Both the position numbers and the translations under genes were made by a program. A stretch of 64,000 bases of DNA from Collimonas sp. OK412. Lineage in GTDB: Bacteria > Pseudomonadota > Gammaproteobacteria > Burkholderiales > Burkholderiaceae_D. Location: positions 248,001 to 312,000 of the forward strand of contig NZ_FOLC01000001.1 of the NCBI RefSeq assembly GCF_900112135.1. Direction: 5' to 3'. Under the pieces are notes generated by a model. The model was not told where the DNA came from, ran no database searches, and saw only the letters and a program-made list of their open reading frames with translations. Shown here piece after piece: positions 9,738-17,842 of the stretch; the first letter of the stretch is position 1, and each line of letters starts with the position of its first letter.

Positions 9738-10223
9738 ATGAGCCAGCAGTTCCGCATCGGCCAGGGCTACGATTGCCACGCCTTGCAGGCTGGCCGGCCA
9801 TTGATTATCGGCGGCGTGACGATTCCGCATAAAACCGGCCTGCTGGGACATTCGGATGCCGACGTGCTGCTGCATGCGATCATCGATGCCTTGTTTGGCG
9901 CCGCGGCCCTGGGCGATATCGGCCGCCATTTTTCGGATACGGATGCGCAGTTTGCCGGCGCCGACTCCCGCAAGCTGCTGCGCGAAGCGGTGCGGCTGAT
10001 TGGCGAAGCCGGCTATGTCGTCGGCAATATCGACTCGACCATCATCGCCCAGGCGCCGAAAATGGCGCCGCATATTCCGCAGATGGTGGCGCATATCGCC
10101 GCCGATTGCGGGATTGCGCCCAACCAGGTCAATGTAAAGGCCAAGACCAATGAAAAGCTGGGTTACCTGGGCCGGGAAGAGGGGATTGCAGCGGAAGCGG
10201 TAGCGTTGCTGCTTGCGCGCTAG
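9738..10223 (+). CDS. ispF: IspF, 2-C-methyl-D-erythritol 2,4-cyclodiphosphate synthase
   Basis: A 161-residue enzyme of the MEP pathway that cyclises CDP-methylerythritol 2-phosphate with loss of CMP. The zinc ligands sit in GYDCHAL (Asp and His) and [12 protein letters not shown] (His). [12 protein letters not shown] is the active-site loop and [19 protein letters not shown] the C-terminal signature. An AAGGGG ribosome binding site lies six bases before the ATG. It ends just before a hairpin shared with the convergent envZ gene. Confidence 0.97.
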   Translation: MSQQFRIGQGYDCHALQAGRPLIIGGVTIPHKTGLLGHSDADVLLHAIIDALFGAAALGDIGRHFSDTDAQFAGADSRKLLREAVRLIGEAGYVVGNIDSTIIAQAPKMAPHIPQMVAHIAADCGIAPNQVNVKAKTNEKLGYLGREEGIAAEAVALLLAR

Positions 10224-10234
10224 CCTGGGGGAAC

Positions 10235-10267
10235 AAAACCTAGGTTTTCAACTAAACCCTAGGTTTT
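10235..10267. terminator. Hairpin between convergent ispF and envZ
   Basis: AAAACCTAGG at 10235-10244 pairs with CCTAGGTTTT at 10258-10267. The first arm is also part of a perfect 14-base palindrome, AAAACCTAGGTTTT. The A and T flanks would give short U-tracts in both directions, so it may be a bidirectional terminator. It overlaps the last codons of envZ. Confidence 0.55.
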
Positions 10268-11677
10268 CAGCTGCAGCTCGATCTGGGTAGCCAGGCCGCC
10301 GCCTTCGCGGTTGCTCACGCGCAGCTTGCCGCCGTGCTGCTTGACGATGCGGCTGACGATCGCCAGCCCGAGGCCGGAACCGTTGGCTTGCCCGCGCGCC
10401 ACGTCGAGCCGGGTGAACGGCCGCAGCAGGCGGTCTATCTCGCTATCCGGCACGCCGGCGCCGTGGTCGGAAATGTTCAGGAGGACCTTGTCGCCGCGGA
10501 TCTGGCAGCTGATGTCGACCTCTGCGCAATCGTCGCCTTCTTTCTTGCCGTAGCGGCGCGAGTTTTCTATCAGGTTGTTGAATACGCGCCGGAGTTCGGT
10601 TTCGTTGCCGGAAACGTGGACATTTGGCGAGACGATGGTCTGGATCCGGATGTCGGCATGGCGCGTGGCGGTTTGCACCACATTGTCGATCAGCGCGCTG
10701 AGGTCGATTTTTTCGAAGCTGCTGGTATCGGTCGGTTTTGCGTAGTGCAGGAACTGGCCGATGATGCCATCCATCTGCGCCAGGTCGGATTGCATGCCGG
10801 TGCGTGCATCGTCGGACAGGTTCGCCATTTCCACTTCCAGCAGCATGCGCGCCAGCGGCGTGCGCAAATCGTGGGAAATGCCGGCCAGGATGATCGCCCG
10901 GTCCGATTCGATGCGCTGCAGGTCGCTCACCATCTGGTTGAAGCTGCGGTTGGCTTCTTCGATTTCAGTCGGGCCGGTTTCGGGCAGCGGCTCAGGCTGC
11001 AGCCCTTTGGCCACCGCGCGGGTGGCGGCGGTGAGGCGCGACAGCGGCTGGTTGATCAGGGTCGAAATGAACATCGCGCCCAGCAGCGACAGCACCAGTG
11101 CGACGCTGCCCCACTGCAGCCACTGCACGCCCGAGCTGCGCTCGACCCGCTCGCTGTCGAGCATCAGCCAGTATTCGTCGCCGTCGATCTTGAAACTGAT
11201 CCAGAAGCCGTCGATGTCATTGACCTTGGAAGAAAACCTGGTCTGGTTGCCGAGCCTGGCGCGGACTTCCCGTTCCAGGTCGGGCATCAGGGCGTTGTCG
11301 GGCGGCGGCTCGATTCGGTCGGTGTCTTCCAGCGGATAAATCCGGATGCCTTCATTGCTGGCCAGGTCGAACAGCAGTTCGCTGCGCAGGTCCGGCGCCG
11401 AATGGGTGAGGGCGGCGCGGGTAATGGTGACGATGGAGATGATCTGCGCGGCGATCTGCTGCGCGCGCGGGCCGCGCTCGACGATCTTGAAGCTGGCGAC
11501 CCAGGTCACCATGCTGACCGTGATCAGGAAGGCGATCATGAAAAAGGTCCGCCACATCAGACCGCTTTTCAGCCAGGCCAGCCGGTGCGGAGTTACCATG
11601 TGGCCGGACGTTGGCGAGGGAAGGACGATGCCGCGCAGGCAGGCATCAGCGCGGTTGGCCTTCTGGGATGAAGACAT
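10259..11677 (-). CDS. envZ: EnvZ-type membrane sensor histidine kinase
   Basis: A 472-residue sensor kinase, partner of the OmpR-type regulator upstream. Two membrane helices (about residues 41-62 and 189-208) flank a periplasmic sensor region. HAMP follows (PLSRLTAATRAVAKGL), then HisKA with phospho-accepting His269 in ILAGISHDLRTPLARML, then an HATPase domain with N box NLIENSRRYG, G1 DHGAGVPD and G2 GSGLGLAIV. The start at 11677 overlaps ompR by 32 bases; a start at 11599 (MVTPHRL) is also possible and would leave all domains intact. The signal sensed is unknown. Confidence 0.9.
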   Translation of the reverse strand: MSSSQKANRADACLRGIVLPSPTSGHMVTPHRLAWLKSGLMWRTFFMIAFLITVSMVTWVASFKIVERGPRAQQIAAQIISIVTITRAALTHSAPDLRSELLFDLASNEGIRIYPLEDTDRIEPPPDNALMPDLEREVRARLGNQTRFSSKVNDIDGFWISFKIDGDEYWLMLDSERVERSSGVQWLQWGSVALVLSLLGAMFISTLINQPLSRLTAATRAVAKGLQPEPLPETGPTEIEEANRSFNQMVSDLQRIESDRAIILAGISHDLRTPLARMLLEVEMANLSDDARTGMQSDLAQMDGIIGQFLHYAKPTDTSSFEKIDLSALIDNVVQTATRHADIRIQTIVSPNVHVSGNETELRRVFNNLIENSRRYGKKEGDDCAEVDISCQIRGDKVLLNISDHGAGVPDSEIDRLLRPFTRLDVARGQANGSGLGLAIVSRIVKQHGGKLRVSNREGGGLATQIELQLKT

Positions 11678-12407
11678 AGCCGAGCCCCCATACGGTCTGG
11701 ATGTAGAGCGGGCTGGCGGGATCCGGTTCGATCAGCTTGCGCAGGCGCGAAATCTGGACATCCAGGCTGCGGTCGAACACTTCGTATTCGCGGCCGCGCG
11801 CCAGTTCCATCAGCTTTTCGCGCGACAGCGGCTGCCGCGCGTGCCGCGCAAACACCTTGAGCACCGAGAATTCGCCGGTGGTGAGCGGGATCGATTCGCC
11901 GTTCTTTTTCAGCGTACGTGTGCCGAGGTCAAGGATGAATTCGCCAAACTCGAAAGACTGCGGCGTTTCCGACGGCGCGCCCGGCAGCTCGTCGGGCCCT
12001 TTGCGGCGCAGCACCGCGCCGATGCGCGCTACCAGTTCGCGCGGGTTGAATGGTTTGGGCAGGTAATCGTCGGCGCCCATTTCCAGTCCGACGATGCGAT
12101 CGACGTCTTCGCCTTTCGCGGTCAGCATGATGATCGGCGTCTGGTCGCCGGCGCCGCGCAGGCGGCGGCAGATCGCCAGGCCGTCTTCGCCCGGCAGCAT
12201 CAGGTCCAGCACCAGCAGGTCGTAACGCTCGCGTATCCACAGCTTGTTCATGGCCTGCGCGTTCTCCGCGGTGACTACCTGGAAGCCTTGTTCCGTCAGG
12301 TATCGTCGCAGCAGGTCGCGCAACCGGATGTCGTCGTCGACCACCAGGATTTTATGTTGATGGGCGCTGCTTGTTTGGTTTGAGGTGTTGATCGTATTCA
12401 TGGTCAT
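11646..12407 (-). CDS. ompR: OmpR-type response regulator
   Basis: A 253-residue regulator with a receiver domain (about residues 19-135) and an OmpR/PhoB winged-helix domain (about 150-250). The acidic pocket is VVDDD, the phospho-acceptor is Asp68 in VLDLMLPGEDG, and LTAKGED contains the conserved Thr and Lys. The C-terminus reads LDVQISRLRKLIEPDP and VWGLGYVFIPEG. ATG at 12407 or the one two codons later may be used. It is transcribed with envZ and divergently from a small secreted protein gene that is a plausible target. Confidence 0.92.
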   Translation of the reverse strand: MTMNTINTSNQTSSAHQHKILVVDDDIRLRDLLRRYLTEQGFQVVTAENAQAMNKLWIRERYDLLVLDLMLPGEDGLAICRRLRGAGDQTPIIMLTAKGEDVDRIVGLEMGADDYLPKPFNPRELVARIGAVLRRKGPDELPGAPSETPQSFEFGEFILDLGTRTLKKNGESIPLTTGEFSVLKVFARHARQPLSREKLMELARGREYEVFDRSLDVQISRLRKLIEPDPASPLYIQTVWGLGYVFIPEGQPR

Positions 12408-12571
12408 ATGGTAACGTCAGAGTGCGCATCAAAAATACAGTTAAGACCCATGGATTACAAAGTGTTACACACTTTACTAAAAACGTCTTATGCCGATTAA
12501 TAGGGAAGCTTACACTTAATTCGTGATGATTAAGTCTTAACCGTAGTCCTGAATTCACAGAAGAAGTCCAT

Positions 12572-12862
12572 ATGACGACGATGTTCCGGAAAATCAGTGT
12601 TTGTTTATTGTTGCTGTCGGCAATGATGAGCGCCTCTGCACGTTCCGACCGTATGCCTGACGACCGCGGCGGCGACCGTCGCGCGCCGCCTCCTTCACAG
12701 TATGAACCGCGGCGCGGCCAGGCGCCAGATGAACAATGGCAGAATCGCGGACGCGGCTCGGATCCCAATGAGGGACGAGGTAGGATGTCGCCGGACGAGC
12801 GGCGCGCTTTGCGCCAGCAGATCGACAGGGCCGGCCGGGATATTTATCCGCAGCGGCGCTGA
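12572..12862 (+). CDS. Small secreted, charged protein divergent from ompR
   Basis: 96 residues: a signal peptide (FRKISVCLLLLSAMMSASA, cleavage near residue 23) followed by a low-complexity mature part rich in Arg, Asp, Pro and Gln. It ends in a helical segment MSPDERRALRQQIDRAGRDI. That tail resembles short conserved tails of small exported proteins of Burkholderiales, but I do not recognise a named family. It is divergent from ompR across about 160 bases, so regulation by OmpR is possible. A clear terminator follows. Confidence 0.65.
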   Translation: MTTMFRKISVCLLLLSAMMSASARSDRMPDDRGGDRRAPPPSQYEPRRGQAPDEQWQNRGRGSDPNEGRGRMSPDERRALRQQIDRAGRDIYPQRR

Positions 12863-12901
12863 TATCGACAGACAGGAAATGCCAGCTTGGTGGCGCAGAG
12901 A

Positions 12902-12930
12902 ACCGGTGATGAAGATCGCCGGTTTTTTTA
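12902..12930 (+). terminator. Terminator after the small secreted protein
   Basis: Stem ACCGGTGAT/ATCGCCGGT (one G-T wobble) with a GAAG tetraloop, followed by seven T. It lies about 40 bases after the stop. Confidence 0.85.
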
Positions 12931-13022
12931 TTGGGCGCTGCTTTTATAAAATGGAAGGCAGGGGATGGGAATGTCCGGCGCTGTTTTGCGGGCAAATGAA
13001 AAACGGGGACGTAAACCAGAAA

Positions 13023-13050
13023 GGGGTTGCAAGATTTCTCTTGCAACCCC
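13023..13050 (-). terminator. Hairpin downstream of tRNA-Arg
   Basis: An 11-bp perfect stem GGGGTTGCAAG/CTTGCAACCCC with a six-base loop. It lies ten bases beyond the tRNA 3' end on the minus strand and is followed by CCTTTCTGGTTT in that direction. The U-tract is weak, but stem strength and position support a tRNA terminator or processing site. Confidence 0.7.
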
Positions 13051-13059
13051 TCGTAATAC

Positions 13060-13136
13060 TGGTGCGGCTGGCAGGAATCGAACCCACGACCCCTTGGTTC
13101 GTAGCCAAGTACTCTATCCAGCTGAGCTACAGCCGC
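13060..13136 (-). tRNA. tRNA-Arg (anticodon ACG)
   Basis: A 77-base cloverleaf on the minus strand beginning GCGGCTGTAGCTCAG and ending in an encoded CCA. The anticodon stem CTTGG/CCAAG encloses the loop CTACGAA, giving anticodon ACG. The T-arm contains GGTTCGAATCC. The order of D-arm residues (AGCTGGATAGAGTAC) matches the Arg-ACG tRNAs of proteobacteria. Confidence 0.97.
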
Positions 13137-13368
13137 GAAAAACAAAATTATATATTAGCTTTGTTAATTTTGGAAGAGGGAAATATCGTAAAACCTGATA
13201 TTTCTTCTCGCTTACAGAGGTAAAACACTTTTTCTGCTTGCTCTCAACCAAGTCCGTTACTATGCCACAGACATTGTGCAATGGGAAGCTTTATTTGTGT
13301 TTTAGCTCAGGCTTTTTTGATCCTCTTTACTCCTTGTGCCAGAGGGCGCAGCCGATTTCATCGAATGA

Positions 13369-13397
13369 TATAATCAAACAATAATCATTATCATTTA
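13369..13397 (+). promoter_or_regulatory. Fur-box-like site and -10 element upstream of ftrA
   Basis: ATAATCATTATCATTTA at 13381-13397 closely matches the Fur consensus (GATAATGATAATCATTATC) and its hexamer repeats. A TATAAT hexamer lies at 13369-13374, so a repressor bound here would cover the promoter. It sits about 20 bases before the first gene of an iron-uptake operon. Binding by Fur is inferred. Confidence 0.75.
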
Positions 13398-13417
13398 TAT
13401 TGCGAAAGGTTGATTAC

Positions 13418-13960
13418 ATGAGTGTGAAATTGCTTACGGCGGCCGCGCTTGTTTCTGTTGGGTTTGCCGGCGCCGCAATGGCAGCCGAGTATCCGATCGG
13501 CAAGCAGCAGATCATGAATGGCCTGGAGATCGCTGCTGTTTACCTGCAGCCGATCAAGATGGAGCCGGAAGGCATGATGCGCAAGGCGGAACTGTCCGAC
13601 ATCCACGTCGAAGCCGATATCCGCGCCGTCAAAGATAATCCGAACGGTTTTGCCGAAGGCGACTGGATGCCGAACCTGGTGATCTCCTACGAATTCACCA
13701 AGGCCGGTTCGAACCAGGTGATCAAGGGCGACATGATGCCGATGGTGGCTAGCGACGGTCCGCACTACGGCGATAACGTCAAGCTGGCAGGGCCTGGAAA
13801 ATACACATTGAAAATGATCATTTCGCCGCCGTCGGCTAATGCCAGCGCGCATTTCGGCCGCCATGTGGACAAGGAAACCGGCGTCGGCGCCTGGTTCAAG
13901 CCGTTCACCGTGGTCAACGAATTCACCTTCGCCGGCGTCGGTAAAAAGGGCGGATATTAA
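13418..13960 (+). CDS. ftrA: FtrA/P19-type periplasmic iron-binding protein
   Basis: This 180-residue protein has a signal peptide (VSVGFAGAAMAA, cleavage about residue 22). The mature part matches the P19/Tp34 family: EYPIGKQQIMNGLEIAAVYLQP, METGMMRK-like MEPEGMMRKAELSDIHVEADI with Met and His metal ligands, and FGRHVDKETGVG with another His. These proteins bind iron and copper in the periplasm for the FTR1-type importer. The ATG at 13418 is preceded by GAAAGG; a TTG six codons upstream is less likely. It is the first gene of a four-gene operon behind a Fur-like box. Confidence 0.9.
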   Translation: MSVKLLTAAALVSVGFAGAAMAAEYPIGKQQIMNGLEIAAVYLQPIKMEPEGMMRKAELSDIHVEADIRAVKDNPNGFAEGDWMPNLVISYEFTKAGSNQVIKGDMMPMVASDGPHYGDNVKLAGPGKYTLKMIISPPSANASAHFGRHVDKETGVGAWFKPFTVVNEFTFAGVGKKGGY

Positions 13961-13980
13961 TGCAGGAGAAATGCGCACCC

Positions 13981-14343
13981 ATGAAATTCTTGTCGCAGGC
14001 CGCGGCCAACATGGCGGGCAAAACGCGCGGCTTATTGGGCGTCGGCCTGCTGCTGGCGGCAACGGTTTCGATGGCTGCCGATCTGCCGACCTTCAAGCTG
14101 GAAATGAAGGACGGCGTCCTGAATCCGGCGCGGATCGCGGTTCCTGCCGGCCAGAAGATAAAAATCGAGATCCACAACACCGGGCAGTCGGCGGTGGAGT
14201 TTGAAAGCGTCCAGCTGCGCAAGGAAAAAGTGCTGGCGCCGGGCGCGCAGTCGTTCGTGGTGATTGCCCCGCTGCAGCCGGGCGAATACAAGTTCTTCGA
14301 CGACTTCCATGTGCAAGCGCAGGGTGCGATTGTCGCTAAATAA
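13981..14343 (+). CDS. ftrB: FtrB-type periplasmic cupredoxin-like protein
   Basis: About 120 residues with a signal peptide (cleavage near TVSMAADLP) and one cupredoxin-1 domain. Seen: FKLEMKDGVLNPARIAVPAGQKIKIEIHN and the C-terminal PGEYKFFDDFH. In FtrABCD systems this protein is thought to oxidise Fe(II) or pass electrons. The ATG at 13981 has AGGAG 12 bases upstream. An ATG at 13960 overlapping the ftrA stop (TAATG) would add seven residues and contain that AGGAG, so it is less likely. Confidence 0.85.
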   Translation: MKFLSQAAANMAGKTRGLLGVGLLLAATVSMAADLPTFKLEMKDGVLNPARIAVPAGQKIKIEIHNTGQSAVEFESVQLRKEKVLAPGAQSFVVIAPLQPGEYKFFDDFHVQAQGAIVAK

Positions 14344-14392
14344 GAGGCCGCCGGCGGCGGTTGCAATAAATAGTTTGATGGAGTAACAAGCG

Positions 14393-15223
14393 ATGGGTCA
14401 GGTTTTGTTCATAGTCTGGCGCGAGAGCGTCGAGGCTTTGCTGGTAGTCGGTATCTTGCACGCGTGGCTGAAGAACGGCGGGGATGCTGCGCGCCGCGGC
14501 TTGCCGTATCTATGGAGCGGCGTCGGCGTCGGCGTCCTCGGCGCGATCGGCCTGGGCGCGGCGCTGCTGGGTTTCAGCGAACTGCTGTCGGGCGACGCCC
14601 AGGATTACTTCCAGATCGTGATGGTGATCCTGGCCGCGATACTGATCGTGCAGATGGTGTTCTGGATGCGCAAGCACGGCCGCACGCTCAAGCGCGAAAT
14701 GGAAACCTCGCTCAGCGCCAACCTGCAAAGCGCCAACTGGTGGGGCGTATTCGCGCTGGCGGCATTGGCGATCGCGCGCGAGGGCAGCGAAACCGTGATA
14801 TTTCTTTACGGGCTGGGCCTGGCGGACAAGGGCGATTCGGCCGGCGCGATGGTGCTGGCGGCGGCGCTCGGTTTTGCGCTGGCGTTCCTGACTTTCTATC
14901 TGCTGCAGCTGGGCGGCAAGATTTTCTCCTGGCGCCGTTTCTTCCAGGTCACTGAAATCATCTTGCTGTTCCTCGCCGCAGGTCTGCTGCTGACGGGCAT
15001 CGAACGCCTGATGTCGCTGGATATCATCCCGACGCTGGTCGACCCGGTCTGGGACAGTTCGCGCCTGCTCGACGACACCACTGCATTCGGCAACCTGGTC
15101 TCCACGCTGACCGGCTATCGCGCGCAGCCCGCGCTGATGAGCTTGCTGGTGTATGTGGCATATTGGGTGTGCGTATTGTTATTCCTTAAACGAGCCAGGC
15201 CGCAGCCGATCCCAGCTAAATAA
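14393..15223 (+). CDS. ftrC: FtrC, FTR1-family iron permease
   Basis: A 276-residue inner membrane protein with about seven hydrophobic helices. The two REXXE iron-binding motifs of the FTR1/OFeT family are intact: RESVE near residue 10 and REGSE in IAREGSETVIFLYG. It is the channel of the FtrABCD importer. GGAG lies nine bases before the ATG. It follows ftrB and precedes ftrD by four bases, consistent with one transcript. Confidence 0.93.
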   Translation: MGQVLFIVWRESVEALLVVGILHAWLKNGGDAARRGLPYLWSGVGVGVLGAIGLGAALLGFSELLSGDAQDYFQIVMVILAAILIVQMVFWMRKHGRTLKREMETSLSANLQSANWWGVFALAALAIAREGSETVIFLYGLGLADKGDSAGAMVLAAALGFALAFLTFYLLQLGGKIFSWRRFFQVTEIILLFLAAGLLLTGIERLMSLDIIPTLVDPVWDSSRLLDDTTAFGNLVSTLTGYRAQPALMSLLVYVAYWVCVLLFLKRARPQPIPAK

Positions 15224-15227
15224 ACCA

Positions 15228-16637
15228 ATGAATACTTGTGCCATTCCTCAAACGCAAACACGCCTCTCCCGCACCGCTGACTGGATGCGGGACCATGCGA
15301 AACTGATTCGCTGGGTGCAGTGGGGGATTGTGCTGGTGTACGGTTTCCTGATCCTGGTGCCGATCTTCCTGCCGCTGCCGGACGAGACAGCGCACATCTG
15401 GTCGAACCTGACCCTGATCGCGCAATTCGCTTTCTGGGGCATCTGGTGGCCGTTCGTGCTGATCAGCATGGTGCTGATGGGACGGGTCTGGTGCGGGGTG
15501 CTGTGCCCGGAAGGTGCGCTGACCGAGTTCGCCAGCCGCCATGGGCTCGGCAAAGCCATCCCGCACTGGATGCGCTGGGGCGGCTGGCCGTTCGTGGCGT
15601 TTGCGCTGACCACCATCTACGGCCAGATGGTGAGCGTGTATCAATATCCTAAAGCGGTGCTGCTGGTGCTGGGCGGTTCCACCGCCGGCGCCATCGTGGT
15701 GGGCTACCTGTATGGCCGCGACAAGCGCGTCTGGTGCAAATACCTGTGTCCGGTGAACGGCGTGTTCGGCCTGCTGGCCAAGCTGGCGCCGTTTCACTAC
15801 AAAGTCAATGAAACCGCCTGGCGCGCTTCCTACGGTACCCACAGCCACACGCAAGGGCGTACCGTGATTCCGGTCAATTGCGCGCCGCTGGTGCCGTTGC
15901 GGGCCATGAAGGGCGCTTCCGACTGCCATATGTGCGGCCGTTGCAGCGGCCATCGCGACGCCATCGAACTGAGCTGGCGCGCGCCGACCGAGGAAATCGT
16001 CGCGCATGGCGAACAGCATAACAACCTGTGGGAAAGCGCCCTGGCCTTGTACGGCCTGATGGGGATCGCCATCGGCGCCTTCCACTGGTCAGCCAGCCCC
16101 TGGTTTGTGCAGGTCAAGCAAGCCATCGCGACCTGGCTGATCGACCGCGACATCATGTGGCCTTTCGATACCCATGCGCCGTGGTGGGTGTTCACCAATT
16201 ATCCGGCGCAGAACGATGTCTTCAGCTGGCTCGACGGCAGCCTGGTGATTGCCTATATCCTCACCACCGGCCTGGTGCTTGGCACTGCGCTCACATTGTT
16301 GTTCGCGCTGAGCAGCCGTGCGCTCGGCAACTGGGACCGCAAGCGTTTCAACCACCTGGTGCAGTCCACCATCCCGCTGGCCGGCTGCGGCGTATTCGTC
16401 GGCTTGTCGGCCACCACCGTCAGCCTGCTGCGCGGCGAACACTTGCCGGTATTCTGGGCCAACGACTTGCGCGCCATCCTCCTGATCGCGACCACCTTGT
16501 GGAGCGTCTGGCTGGCCTGGCGCGTCACCGGCCGTTATACGGCTTCGCCGGTGCGCCGCCTGGCGAGCATGGCGCCGGTGATCGCCGGCCTGGGGCTGGT
16601 CAACTTTGCCTGGCTGCTGATGTTCTGGTTGTGGTGA
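15228..16637 (+). CDS. ftrD: FtrD-type polyferredoxin membrane protein (4Fe-4S)
   Basis: A 469-residue membrane protein of the NosR/CcoG-like ferredoxin group. Membrane helices flank cysteine motifs CGVLCPEGA (CxxxCP), CKYLCPVNG (CxxxCP) and CHMCGRCSG (CxxCxxC). In FtrABCD systems this subunit is proposed to handle electrons released by the periplasmic cupredoxin. ATG at 15228 is four bases after the ftrC stop; an upstream in-frame extension would overlap ftrC. The last ~200 residues are a run of hydrophobic helices. Confidence 0.88.
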   Translation: MNTCAIPQTQTRLSRTADWMRDHAKLIRWVQWGIVLVYGFLILVPIFLPLPDETAHIWSNLTLIAQFAFWGIWWPFVLISMVLMGRVWCGVLCPEGALTEFASRHGLGKAIPHWMRWGGWPFVAFALTTIYGQMVSVYQYPKAVLLVLGGSTAGAIVVGYLYGRDKRVWCKYLCPVNGVFGLLAKLAPFHYKVNETAWRASYGTHSHTQGRTVIPVNCAPLVPLRAMKGASDCHMCGRCSGHRDAIELSWRAPTEEIVAHGEQHNNLWESALALYGLMGIAIGAFHWSASPWFVQVKQAIATWLIDRDIMWPFDTHAPWWVFTNYPAQNDVFSWLDGSLVIAYILTTGLVLGTALTLLFALSSRALGNWDRKRFNHLVQSTIPLAGCGVFVGLSATTVSLLRGEHLPVFWANDLRAILLIATTLWSVWLAWRVTGRYTASPVRRLASMAPVIAGLGLVNFAWLLMFWLW

Positions 16638-16810
16638 ATTCCCATCATTTGCCGGAATTTTGTCACGTACTGGTCGATGGGCAGGTGGTTAGTGCGTAAA
16701 ATGCGGGTTGTTGTCCCGTCTATATTTGTCTTGCCGTTCCCCTCCACAGAGGAACGGCGACGGCGGCGGGGAAGCTTTCTTCAACTCTACGCGACTCTGC
16801 GTTTCTTATC

Positions 16811-17830
16811 ATGGTCCGCCCACGCTTTTTACCCGACAACTTCACGTTGTTGCTGGTTACCACGGTTCTTGTCGCCAGTCTTTTCCCGGCCAAGGGCCAG
16901 GTCGCGGTCTCTTTCAACCTGATTACCACGCTGGCCATCGGCCTGCTGTTTTTCCTGCACGGCGCCAAGCTGTCGCGCGAAGCGGTGGTGCAAGGGGCGC
17001 TGCACTGGCGCTTGCACCTGACGGTGCTGCTGGCCACCTTTGCCCTGTTTCCGCTGCTCGGGCTGGTGTTCAAGCCGCTGCTGCTACCGCTGGTGACGCC
17101 CGACCTGTATCTCGGGATCCTGTTCCTGTGCACCTTGCCGTCCACCGTGCAATCCTCGATCGCCTTTACTTCGGTGGCGCGCGGCAATGTGCCGGCCGCC
17201 GTGTGCAGCGCATCCGCGTCCAACCTGCTTGGCATTTTCCTGACCCCGGTGCTGGTCGGCCTGCTGGTGGTGACGCACAGCCAGGGCAAGGGTTCTTTCG
17301 ACTCCATCCTGAATATCGTGATGCAGCTGCTGTTGCCATTTGTCGCCGGCCAGATTGCCCGCCACTGGATCTGCAAGTGGCTGGACAAGCACAAGATCAT
17401 CCTGAAGATGGTGGATCAGGGGTCGATCCTGCTGGTGGTCTACACCGCGTTCAGCGAGGCCGTGGTGCAGGGCCTGTGGCATGAACTGCCGCCGCTGTCG
17501 CTGGTCGGCCTGATGCTGGTGGTGATGCTGCTGCTGTTCGTGATGCTGACCATCGCCACGCTGGCCAGCCGGCGCCTCGGCTTCAACAAGGAAGATGAAA
17601 TCACGATCGTGTTCTGCGGCTCGAAGAAAAGCCTGGCGAGCGGCGTGCCGATGGCGAAAGTCTTGTTTGCCGGGCACACCGTCGGCATGATCGTCTTGCC
17701 CTTGATGCTGTTCCACCAGGTCCAGCTGATGGTGTGCGCCGTGCTGGCGAAACGCTATGCCGCGCGTCCGATCGAAATCGTCGCCGGCGGCCCGGCGCCG
17801 GTCTGGTCTGACGTCAGCCCCGAGGACTGA
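16811..17830 (+). CDS. BASS-family (bile acid:sodium symporter-like) transporter
   Basis: A 339-residue protein with about nine or ten hydrophobic helices. It matches the SBF-like branch (YfeH type) of the bile acid:sodium symporter superfamily. Seen: the broken-helix region STVQSSIAFTSVARGNVPAAVCSASASNLLG and the second repeat element FCGSKKSLASGVPMAKVLF. The transported molecule is not known. There is no strong ribosome binding site at the ATG. About 170 bases separate it from ftrD, so it is probably a separate unit. Confidence 0.85.
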   Translation: MVRPRFLPDNFTLLLVTTVLVASLFPAKGQVAVSFNLITTLAIGLLFFLHGAKLSREAVVQGALHWRLHLTVLLATFALFPLLGLVFKPLLLPLVTPDLYLGILFLCTLPSTVQSSIAFTSVARGNVPAAVCSASASNLLGIFLTPVLVGLLVVTHSQGKGSFDSILNIVMQLLLPFVAGQIARHWICKWLDKHKIILKMVDQGSILLVVYTAFSEAVVQGLWHELPPLSLVGLMLVVMLLLFVMLTIATLASRRLGFNKEDEITIVFCGSKKSLASGVPMAKVLFAGHTVGMIVLPLMLFHQVQLMVCAVLAKRYAARPIEIVAGGPAPVWSDVSPED

Positions 17831-17842
17831 GGCTGCTTTTAT

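Noticed and set aside
13023-13050. CRISPR-like or phage repeat
   Set aside because: A single perfect hairpin beside a tRNA; no repeated spacer structure here or elsewhere in the window.
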